Of a stretch of 22,269 nucleotides of DNA, positions 1 through 6,071 are shown piece by piece. Each line of letters starts with the position of its first letter. Position 1 is the stretch's first letter. The notes under the pieces were generated by a model. That model was given only the letters and a program-made list of their open reading frames with translations. It ran no database searches and was not told the origin of the DNA. A program made the position numbers and the translations under genes. Source of the stretch: Flavobacteriales bacterium (GTDB lineage: Bacteria; Bacteroidota; Bacteroidia; Flavobacteriales; PHOS-HE28); contig SSGN01000140.1 in NCBI GenBank assembly GCA_008016945.1, positions 1 to 22,269 on the forward strand. Direction: 5' to 3'.

Positions 1-50
1 CTTACGAACAACCGCGCGAAGCGGACCGATCCTTTGCACCGCCTCAGTAG

Positions 51-107
51 CATGAAGTGGATGATCTTGCCCGTGCTCACCATCTCGGGCCCGAGGCTCT
101 TGACCAC
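51..107 (-). pseudogene. Relic resembling the C-terminal end of carB
   Basis: Read on the minus strand from base 107, this stretch encodes VVKSLGPEMVSTGKIIHFM. The intact CarB next door has NVDKSLGPEMKSTGEAIYFI close to its end, so about 12 of 18 positions agree, including the CarB-typical core KSLGPEM.STG. The similarity fades on both sides: the codons before it do not encode the expected KVPVFSFDKF, and after base 51 the reading frame no longer resembles the CarB tail. It has the same orientation as carB and lies about 475 bases beyond carB's stop codon. I read it as a degenerate partial duplicate of a carB 3' end. It could instead be the edge of a larger relic continuing left of the window. 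The similarity is seen directly; its origin is inference. Confidence 0.5.
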
Positions 108-152
108 GCGGGAGCATGACCATCCACTCGCGCAGGTCGCATTCATATCCAC

Positions 153-296
153 AAGCGCGGAACACTTGCGACAATGAGTGTACATGTATATTGCATGGTG
201 GCGACCGGCCTGTTGGACAGGCAATTTGTGACATTGGCCCGCCAGTTCGAGGAGAACGGGGGCTTTTCGGAGCGGTTGGACAAGGCGCATAAGTAA
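153..296 (+). pseudogene. Relic of a four-helix-bundle-suffix type protein
   Basis: The plus strand is open from about base 120 to a TAA at 294-296. From the ATG at 195 it encodes 33 residues containing LLDRQFVTLARQFEENGGFSERL. This resembles the end of Bacteroidota proteins called 'four helix bundle suffix domain-containing', as I remember them (LLDRQ..-LE..F...GGF.ERL). Just upstream another frame reads TSAEHLRQ and then a stop, about where the family has AE/AN followed by hydrophobic residues. A full gene is therefore not present, and a frameshift plus a nonsense change would explain the pattern. Such small four-helix-bundle genes are scattered and often mobile-looking in this phylum. Family assignment is from memory of the motif. 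Confidence 0.4.
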
Positions 297-579
297 AGTC
301 GTAACCAGATGCCGACCAAGCCTGAGCCTCCCGAGGAACCTACGGTGTAGTGCCTTCGAGGGTGGACAAAGCGGACAAGGTGTTTGGAGTGGCACCGTGT
401 CCAGTGCGTCCGCCGGGGTGCAGAAGGAGCGGCACTATGCTATGTACAGAAACGGGAGCCCGCGTGAGGGACATGAGCGGAAAGCCCGCAGCGAGGAACG
501 AGCGAGGACTTGAAGCGGTTGGCCCGACCCCGAGGCTTTTGCGAGGGGGCACGCCCACACTTCGACTCCGCTCAAGAAC
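297..579. repeat. Gene-free stretch with repeat-like GC-rich segment
   Basis: I see no convincing gene between the helix-bundle relic and the carB stop codon; the open frames here have no recognisable protein content. Bases 476-488 (agcggaaagcccg) recur as 514-526 (agcggttggcccg), and between them lies gcgaggaacgagcgagg, itself internally repetitive. Similar 'agcgg-aaagcccgcagcgag...ggcccgacccgaagg' strings occur repeatedly between genes in Flavobacteriales genomes in my recollection, so this may be one copy of an interspersed noncoding repeat. There is no clear intrinsic terminator for carB here. The direct repeat is seen; the wider repeat family is recollection. Confidence 0.35.
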
Positions 580-3390
580 CTACCTGCTCAAATACATACT
601 CCGTTCCCCATAGACCTGCCGGAAAAACGGATCCTTCAGGTCCTTGATGAAGTAAATGGCTTCACCTGTCGATTTCATCTCAGGCCCGAGTGACTTGTCC
701 ACATTCGGGAACTTATCGAACGAGAACACCGGGACTTTGATGGCATACCCGTCCAACCTGGGTTTGAAGGCGAAGTCTTTCAGCTTCGCACCGAGCATGA
801 CTTTCGTCGCCCAGTTCACGTAGGGCTCGCCGTAGGCTTTCGCAATGAAAGGCACAGTTCTGCTCGCGCGGGGATTGGCCTCGATCACGTACACCACCTC
901 GTCCTTGATGGCGAACTGGATGTTCACCAGGCCCACGGTGTGCAGGGCCAGCGCGATCTTGTGCGTGTGCTCGCGGATCTGCTGGATCACCTTCTCGCTG
1001 AGGTCGAAGGGCGGGAGCACGGCATTGCTGTCGCCGCTGTGGATGCCTGCCGGCTCGATGTGCTCCATGATGCCGATGATGCGCACCATCTCGCCGTCGC
1101 AGATGGAATCGCTCTCCGCTTCGATGGCGCCGTCGAGGAAGTGGTCGATGAGGATCTTGTTGTCGGGCATCAGGCGCAGGATGTCCAGCACCTGGTCCAC
1201 GAGCTCCTCCTCGTTGATCACGATCTTCATCTTCTGGCCGCCGAGCACGTAGCTGGGGCGCACCAGCAGCGGGAAGCCGAGCTCGCGGCTGAGCTTCACC
1301 GCCTCTTCGGCGTTGTTCACCGCACCGAACTTGGGGTATGGGATGTCGAGGTCGCGCAGCAGTGAGCTGAAGCGCTCGCGGTCCTCGGCCATGTCCAGCG
1401 CGGCGTAGCTGGTGCCGATGATCTTGATGCCGTATTTCTCCAGCTTCTCGGCGAGCTTCAGCGCGGTCTGCCCGCCGAGCTGCACGATGACGCCCTCGGG
1501 CTGCTCGTGCTGGATGATGTCGTAGATGTGCTCCCAGAACACGGGCTCGAAGTAGAGCTTGTCGGCCGTGTCGAAGTCGGTGCTCACCGTCTCCGGGTTG
1601 CAGTTGATCATGATGGTCTCGTAGCCGAGCTCCTTGGCCGCGAGCACGCCGTGTACACAGCTGTAGTCGAACTCGATGCCCTGACCGATGCGGTTGGGGC
1701 CGCTGCCGAGCACCACGATCTTCTTGCGATCGCTGCGCACGCTCTCGTTCTCCTCCTCGAAGGTGCTGTAGTAGTACGGCGTCTTCGCGGGGAACTCACC
1801 GGCACAGGTGTCCACCAGCTTGTACACGCGTTTGATGCCGAGCTCGTTGCGCTTCTTGTACACCTGGCTTTCCAGGCAGCCGAGCAAATGCGCGACCTGT
1901 CGATCGGCGTAGCCCTTTTGTTTCGCTTCGAAGAGCAGGTCGCGCGGGATGGTGTCGAGGGTGTACTTCTCGACTTCCTTCTCGGTGAGGATCATGTCCT
2001 CGATCTGCTTCAAGAACCAGATGTCGATGCGCGTGAGCTCGTGGATCTTCGAAAAGGGGATGCCGAGCTTGATGGCATCGTACACGTGGAAGAGGCGGCT
2101 CCAGCTGGGGTTGGCGAGGCTTTCCAGCAGCACGGTGGCGTCGCGCGTTTCCTTGCCATCGGCACCCAGGCCGTTGCGCTTGATCTCCAAGCTCTGACAC
2201 GCCTTCTGCAGCGCCTCCTGGAAGCTGCGGCCAATGCCCATGGTCTCGCCGACGCTCTTCATCTGCACACCGAGACGACGGTCGGCACCTTCGAACTTGT
2301 CGAAGTTCCAGCGCGGCACTTTCACGATGACGTAATCGAGCGTGGGCTCGAAGAAGGCGCTGGTGCCAGTGATGGGGTTCTCCAGCTCATCCAGCCGGTA
2401 GCCGATCGCGAGCTTGCTGGCGATCTTGGCGATGGGATAGCCTGTGGCCTTGCTGGCCAGCGCGCTGCTGCGGCTCACGCGCGGATTGATCTCGATGGCG
2501 TAGATGTCCTCGTTCTCGTCGGGGCTCACGGCGAACTGCACGTTGCAGCCGCCCGCGAAGTCGCCGATGGAGCGCATCATCTTGATGGCCATCGTGCGCA
2601 TCTTCTGGTAGGTGCGGTCGCTGAGGGTCATCGCGGGCGCCACGGTGATGCTGTCGCCCGTGTGGATGCCCATGGGATCGAAGTTTTCGATGCTGCAGAT
2701 GATGGTGACGTTGTCGTCCTTGTCGCGCAGCAGCTCCAATTCGTACTCCTTCCAGCCCAGCAGGGCCTTATCGATGATCACCTCGTGGATGGGGCTCACC
2801 TGCAGACCGTGCTTCAGCAGCTTGTCGAAGTCCTCTTCCTTGTGAACGAAGCTGGCGCCGCCGCCGCCGAGGGTGTAGCTGGCGCGGATCACCAGCGGGA
2901 AGCCGAACTCCTGCGCCACCTTCTTCCCCTCGAGGAAGCTGTTCACTACCTTGCTCTGCGCCATGGGCACGCCGATGCGTTCCATCAACTGGCGGAACTG
3001 TTCGCGGTTCTCGGTGATGTCGATGGCCTTCACGTCCACGCCGATCATGCGCACACCGTGCTCCTTCCAGATGCCGAGTTTCTCGCATTCGATGGCGAGG
3101 TTCAGCGCGGTCTGTCCGCCCATGGTGGGCAGCACGGCGTCGATCTTGTGCTTCTTGAGGATCTCCTCGATGCTCTCGACCGTGAGCGGCTTCAGGTACA
3201 CGTTGTCCGCCGTGACCGGATCGGTCATGATGGTGGCCGGGTTGCTGTTGATCAGCGTGACCTCGATGCCTTCGTTGCGGAGCGAGCGGGACGCCTGGGA
3301 GCCGGAGTAATCGAACTCACAGGCTTGGCCGATGACGATGGGGCCGCTGCCGATGAGCAGGACGGACTTGATGCTATTGTCCTTTGGCAT
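580..3390 (-). CDS. carB: Carbamoyl-phosphate synthase large subunit
   Basis: CarB makes carbamoyl phosphate from bicarbonate, ammonia (channelled from the small subunit CarA) and two ATP, for pyrimidine and arginine synthesis in the cytoplasm. The 936-residue protein has the expected two homologous halves. The first begins SVLLIGSGPIVIGQACEFDY and carries an ATP-grasp fold with ASYTLGGGG and EINPRVSRSSALASKATG. A central oligomerisation region follows, then a second half starting KIVVLGSGPNRIGQGIEFDY with RPSYVLGGQKM and EANPRASRTVPFIAKA. The protein ends VYGERSMYLSR and lacks the C-terminal MGS-like allosteric domain that brings the E. coli enzyme to 1073 residues; short forms are normal in Flavobacteriia. 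The start is set at the ATG before PKDNSIKSVLLIG, because the 25 extra upstream codons run through the repeat-rich leader. carA is not in the window. Confidence 0.97.
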   Translation of the reverse strand: MPKDNSIKSVLLIGSGPIVIGQACEFDYSGSQASRSLRNEGIEVTLINSNPATIMTDPVTADNVYLKPLTVESIEEILKKHKIDAVLPTMGGQTALNLAIECEKLGIWKEHGVRMIGVDVKAIDITENREQFRQLMERIGVPMAQSKVVNSFLEGKKVAQEFGFPLVIRASYTLGGGGASFVHKEEDFDKLLKHGLQVSPIHEVIIDKALLGWKEYELELLRDKDDNVTIICSIENFDPMGIHTGDSITVAPAMTLSDRTYQKMRTMAIKMMRSIGDFAGGCNVQFAVSPDENEDIYAIEINPRVSRSSALASKATGYPIAKIASKLAIGYRLDELENPITGTSAFFEPTLDYVIVKVPRWNFDKFEGADRRLGVQMKSVGETMGIGRSFQEALQKACQSLEIKRNGLGADGKETRDATVLLESLANPSWSRLFHVYDAIKLGIPFSKIHELTRIDIWFLKQIEDMILTEKEVEKYTLDTIPRDLLFEAKQKGYADRQVAHLLGCLESQVYKKRNELGIKRVYKLVDTCAGEFPAKTPYYYSTFEEENESVRSDRKKIVVLGSGPNRIGQGIEFDYSCVHGVLAAKELGYETIMINCNPETVSTDFDTADKLYFEPVFWEHIYDIIQHEQPEGVIVQLGGQTALKLAEKLEKYGIKIIGTSYAALDMAEDRERFSSLLRDLDIPYPKFGAVNNAEEAVKLSRELGFPLLVRPSYVLGGQKMKIVINEEELVDQVLDILRLMPDNKILIDHFLDGAIEAESDSICDGEMVRIIGIMEHIEPAGIHSGDSNAVLPPFDLSEKVIQQIREHTHKIALALHTVGLVNIQFAIKDEVVYVIEANPRASRTVPFIAKAYGEPYVNWATKVMLGAKLKDFAFKPRLDGYAIKVPVFSFDKFPNVDKSLGPEMKSTGEAIYFIKDLKDPFFRQVYGERSMYLSR

Positions 3391-3409
3391 GAAGAGAAGA
3401 GCGTGGGGA

Positions 3410-3481
3410 AGTGAACGCGTGCGGATGTGAAAGGGCGCAAGAGCCGAACAACTCCGCTCTTGCACCCTCGCACTCTTTCAC
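3410..3481. repeat. Inverted array of 8-base repeats in the carB leader
   Basis: The left arm holds gtgaacgc, gtgcggat, gtgaaagg and gcgcaaga in succession. The right arm holds the complementary pattern ctcttgca, ccctcgca, ctctttca. The core pairs gcaagagc (3437-3444) with gctcttgc (3456-3463), with an 11-base loop, and the stem extends to agggcgcaagagc/gctcttgcaccct with one mismatch. The outer gtgaaag and ctttcac can pair if eight bases bulge. It lies 20-91 bases upstream of the carB ATG, so it would be transcribed as a hairpin in the carB leader if the promoter lies farther upstream. The pairing is seen; a regulatory role is not shown. Confidence 0.55.
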
Positions 3482-3586
3482 CCTGGAATTGATCGAATGG
3501 CCCCCCCGATGGACCTTGACCGACCTTGAACAGGCGACGGCGGTGATGGCAGGATGCAGGGGCATTTCCGGAGGGTATCCGGGCCG

Positions 3587-3594
3587 CGAAGGTA
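3587..3594 (-). promoter_or_regulatory. Possible -7 promoter element for carB
   Basis: On the minus strand this reads TACCTTCG followed by CGGCC, one base off the Bacteroidota -7 consensus TAnnTTTG. It would give a carB leader of roughly 190 bases containing the inverted repeat array. No convincing -33 TTG lies 19-21 bases upstream, so this is only a candidate. The rest of the 3391-3750 gap shows no gene. Confidence 0.35.
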
Positions 3595-3750
3595 ACCCAC
3601 CCTGCCTTGCCATGCGGACCATGGTGGATAAGCGAGGGGGATCGTTGAGAAAAGATCCATCAGGCCAAGCCGATGCGCACGATGCGGAAAATGGCCGCAC
3701 TTCGCCCGCGATGTTCGATCTTGCCCTCCATTGTCGCCCAACGGCGTAGC

Positions 3751-4569
3751 ATGGATCCATCCGTCCGGTATTTCACCTCCGGGGTCACCCTGGCCTACCG
3801 CACCTACGGCCACGGCCCGCTGCCCTTGTTGGCCTTCCATGGTTTCGGGCGCACTGGCGCGGACTTCGCCGTGCTGGAACCTGTCTTGAAGGGTCACTGC
3901 ACCCTGTACGCCTTCGACCTTCACTTCCACGGACAAAGCCCGGGGTACCCCGAACGGGCCCGGCAGCCGTTCACCCCGAAAGAGTTGGCCGACCACTTCT
4001 CGGCGTTCATCGACGACCTCGGCGTACCCTCGGCGTCGGTCATGGGCTACAGTCTGGGCGGTCGGATCGCGTTATGCCTGTTGGAACACATGTCGGATCG
4101 CATCGACCGTGCCTTCCTCGTGGCGCCCGATGGCCTGAAGACACGCCCATGGTACCGGAGCATGGCCGCCTCGCGCACGGGACGCGCCCTCTTCCGGCGG
4201 TTCGTGGAACGACCGGCGGCCGTGCATGCCCTGATCCACGGCGCACATGCCACCAGGCTGATCGGCGTCAAGATGCACCGCTTCCTGATGGGACAAACGG
4301 ACAGTCGGCATAAGCGCATGCTCGTGCGCGATGTCTGGCTCAGCTACCGCCTGATCGAGCCGGACCTGGCCGTGGTGGCCGCCCATGCGAAAACACACGG
4401 CATCCCCATCCACCTCTTCTTCGGCACACACGACCGGGTGATCAAACCCGCCTTGGGCGATCGGCTGCAACACCTGGCCCCGGAACTGGTGACCCGGCAG
4501 GTACTGCCCACCGGGCATGTGCTCCTCACCCCCGAGCTGGGCACCCTGATCGCGACACACCTAGGCTGA
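3751..4569 (+). CDS. Alpha/beta hydrolase
   Basis: A 272-residue protein of the alpha/beta hydrolase fold, probably a cytoplasmic esterase or lipase-like hydrolase; the substrate cannot be told. The oxyanion-hole region is HGFGRTG (about residues 30-36), the nucleophile elbow is GYSLGG with Ser101, and a lid-like helical region spans about 130-200. The acid is Asp228 in GTHDRV and the base His256 in TGHVLL, so the catalytic triad is complete. I chose the ATG at 3751 because MDPSVRYFTSGVTLAYR matches where such proteins begin; an in-frame ATG at 3673 would add 26 residues without similarity. The gene stands alone on the plus strand between divergent carB and convergent rpmH. Confidence 0.85.
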   Translation: MDPSVRYFTSGVTLAYRTYGHGPLPLLAFHGFGRTGADFAVLEPVLKGHCTLYAFDLHFHGQSPGYPERARQPFTPKELADHFSAFIDDLGVPSASVMGYSLGGRIALCLLEHMSDRIDRAFLVAPDGLKTRPWYRSMAASRTGRALFRRFVERPAAVHALIHGAHATRLIGVKMHRFLMGQTDSRHKRMLVRDVWLSYRLIEPDLAVVAAHAKTHGIPIHLFFGTHDRVIKPALGDRLQHLAPELVTRQVLPTGHVLLTPELGTLIATHLG

Positions 4570-4582
4570 GGGCCAACGAAGA

Positions 4583-4604
4583 AGGGCCGCCTTCCGGCAG
4601 CCCT
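4583..4604 (-). terminator. Hairpin terminator between hydrolase and rpmH
   Basis: Arms agggccgcc (4583-4591) and ggcagccct (4596-4604) pair with one mismatch around a ttcc loop. On the minus strand the stem is followed by the T-rich tcttcgtt, which suits the end of rpmH. It lies 24 bases past the rpmH stop and 14 bases past the hydrolase stop, so it may serve both convergent genes. Confidence 0.6.
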
Positions 4605-4627
4605 CCCCTGAGTTCACGATCGGTGGA

Positions 4628-4786
4628 TCAGCCTTTGTGCGAAGGCTCGTCGCTCGTAGAGAGCTTGTAACGCCCCTGGCGACGACGGCTGGCCAGCACA
4701 TTGCGGCCTGCAGCCGTACTCATGCGCTTGCGGAAACCATGTTTGTTGGTGCGCTTGCGTTTGCTGGGCTGGTAGGTACGTATCAT
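4628..4786 (-). CDS. rpmH: 50S ribosomal protein L34
   Basis: A 52-residue, very basic protein: [18 protein letters not shown], then [19 protein letters not shown] and [15 protein letters not shown]. This is unmistakably L34, a component of the large ribosomal subunit; the TYQPSKRKR.-HGFRKRM core and the RR(R)-GR-LS block are diagnostic. The C-terminal tail after KLS is a few residues longer than the minimal 44-46 residue bacterial form, as seen in other Bacteroidota. rnpA and dnaA, neighbours in many other bacteria, are absent here. A strong promoter lies just upstream and a hairpin terminator just downstream, so it is probably monocistronic. Longer open frames over this locus in other frames are spurious. 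Confidence 0.95.
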   Translation of the reverse strand: MIRTYQPSKRKRTNKHGFRKRMSTAAGRNVLASRRRQGRYKLSTSDEPSHKG

Positions 4787-4812
4787 CGCCGTTGGTCTTT
4801 CGTAAGGGACGG

Positions 4813-4842
4813 CAAAAGTAGGACTTTTCCACTTTTCCGCAA
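4813..4842 (-). promoter_or_regulatory. rpmH promoter (-33/-7, Bacteroidota type)
   Basis: On the minus strand TTG (4842-4840) is followed after exactly 19 bases by TACTTTTG (4820-4813). This fits the Bacteroidota consensus TTG-N19-TAnnTTTG. It lies 27 bases upstream of the rpmH ATG and begins about 20 bases beyond the birA stop codon. Confidence 0.75.
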
Positions 4843-4861
4843 GCCCGGGGCAAAACTTCTG

Positions 4862-5602
4862 TCATCGTGGCGCAAACCGCAGACGGTCAAGCCCATAGAC
4901 GGCCACCCTCCCGTCCGGATCCTCCACCAGCAGCCTGCCGGACCCGTCCACGTCCAGCGGCCGCACCGTTACCGGCCGGGCGTCGAGCACCATATCGGCC
5001 CATCGCCCACGCATCCACAACTGCGCCGTATACGCCTCGGCGAGGTCCGCCCCTCCCCGCTCCAGCAGGGCCCAGTACCGTGCCAGGGCCGCGCACAGGT
5101 CCTGCCGCAGACCATCAACCGGCACCACCCCCCCTGTCTCGAGCAACAGGCTGGTCGCCACCAGCTCATCCGGGAACCCCGCGCTGTTCACATTGATACC
5201 GATCCCCACCACGCTGCTCTGCACCCACTCCCCCACCAGCTCGTTCTTGATCAGGATCCCCGATACCTTGTTTCGGCCCACCAGCACATCGTTGGGCCAT
5301 TTGATACGCACCTCGCCCGACACCCGCTGGCGCACCACCTCGGCCACCGCCAGCGCCGCCACCTTGCTCAGCTCGAACTGGTCCACCGCCCGCAATCGTT
5401 CGGGCTCCAGGACCACGCTCAACGTCAGATCGGCACCCGGTTCCGACACCCACGTCCGGCCGCGCTGGCCTTCGCCTGCGGTCTGCGCACGGGCCACAAT
5501 GACAGCCCCATGCTGCACCTTCGACAGGCGCAGCAGTTCGGCAGCCGTTTTGTTGGTGCTCTCCACCGTATCGAACGAAATGACCGGGTGCCCTATGGCC
5601 AT
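4862..5602 (-). CDS. birA: Biotin--[acetyl-CoA-carboxylase] ligase
   Basis: The enzyme activates biotin with ATP and attaches it to the lysine of the biotin carboxyl carrier protein of acetyl-CoA carboxylase. The 246-residue protein begins with the catalytic domain (DTVESTNKTA) and has the biotinoyl-AMP loop as AGEGQRGRTW, a slight variant of GRGRRGR.W. The adenylate-binding motif KWPNDV and GIGINVN follow, and a short SH3-like C-terminal domain ends the protein. There is no N-terminal winged helix, so it should be ligase only and not the biotin-operon repressor of E. coli. It is divergent from rsfS with a 74-base spacer that holds apparent promoters for both. Confidence 0.93.
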   Translation of the reverse strand: MAIGHPVISFDTVESTNKTAAELLRLSKVQHGAVIVARAQTAGEGQRGRTWVSEPGADLTLSVVLEPERLRAVDQFELSKVAALAVAEVVRQRVSGEVRIKWPNDVLVGRNKVSGILIKNELVGEWVQSSVVGIGINVNSAGFPDELVATSLLLETGGVVPVDGLRQDLCAALARYWALLERGGADLAEAYTAQLWMRGRWADMVLDARPVTVRPLDVDGSGRLLVEDPDGRVAVYGLDRLRFAPR

Positions 5603-5619
5603 GCTTCAGACCGCTTGGT

Positions 5620-5671
5620 GCCAGCTCCAAGCTGGCGTGGGGAACTTCGTACCTTTGAACGGACCAAAGTA
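5620..5671. promoter_or_regulatory. Divergent birA/rsfS promoter region with inverted repeat
   Basis: For rsfS (plus) the -7 element is TACCTTTG at 5650-5657, 19 bases before the ATG. For birA (minus) a near-match TACTTTGG occupies 5671-5664, so the two -7 elements face each other six bases apart. A perfect 7-base inverted repeat, gccagct-cca-agctggc (5620-5636), lies just upstream of the rsfS element and could be a protein-binding site. No good -33 TTG at standard spacing was found for rsfS. Confidence 0.5.
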
Positions 5672-5676
5672 AACGG

Positions 5677-6048
5677 ATGAAGAAAGCCCTTAGCGCCTCT
5701 GCCCTACTCGTGGACGCCATCATCGCTGGGATCCAGGAGGTGAAGGGCAAGGATATCGTGCACCTCGACCTGCGTGTGGTGCCCAATGCGGTGAGCGACC
5801 ACTTCATCATCTGCCACGGCGACTCGGCCACCCAGGTGGATGCCATCCAACGCTCGGTGGAGAAGGTCGCCCGCGAGAGGACCGGTGAAAAGCCCTGGCA
5901 AACCGAAGGCTCCAGCAACTCCGAATGGGTGCTGATGGATTACGTGAACGTGGTGGTCCACATCTTCCACCGGAACAAACGGTCCTACTACGGATTGGAG
6001 GACCTGTGGGGCGACGCCGCCAGTAAGCGGTACGAGAACGTGGCTTGA
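5677..6048 (+). CDS. rsfS: Ribosome silencing factor RsfS (Iojap family)
   Basis: RsfS binds L14 of the 50S subunit and blocks joining of the subunits, slowing translation when nutrients are short. The 123-residue protein matches the family along its length: KGKDIVHLDLRVVPNAVSDH, FIICHGDSATQVDAI, KPWQTEGSSNSEWVLMDYVN and VVVHIFHRNKRSYYGLEDLW. It opens a plus-strand run with ftsH, DUF2007, cdsA, psd and a small anchored protein, with little or no space between the genes. The ATG at 5677 is the first in frame and sits 19 bases after a TAnnTTTG element. The rsfS-ftsH pairing recurs in Bacteroidota, as I recall. Confidence 0.94.
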   Translation: MKKALSASALLVDAIIAGIQEVKGKDIVHLDLRVVPNAVSDHFIICHGDSATQVDAIQRSVEKVARERTGEKPWQTEGSSNSEWVLMDYVNVVVHIFHRNKRSYYGLEDLWGDAASKRYENVA

Positions 6049-6071
6049 ACGAACGGAGAACGACGACCAAC

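Noticed and set aside
1507..3414. A 635-residue open frame on the plus strand opposite carB
   Set aside because: It is antisense to a clearly conserved gene, is rich in His/Asp/Val/Leu/Ala from mirrored GC-rich codons, and has no family resemblance.
3374..3996. Open frames of 112-172 residues in the carB-hydrolase gap
   Set aside because: They run through the octamer repeat array and into the hydrolase gene in the wrong frame, with no similarity to known proteins.
4614..4865. An 83-residue minus-strand frame over the L34 locus
   Set aside because: Another frame of the same DNA encodes a perfect L34; this one would only be a shadow.
4637..5680. A 347-residue plus-strand frame opposite rpmH and birA
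   Set aside because: It is rich in His/Pro/Arg, antisense to two conserved genes, and runs over their promoters.
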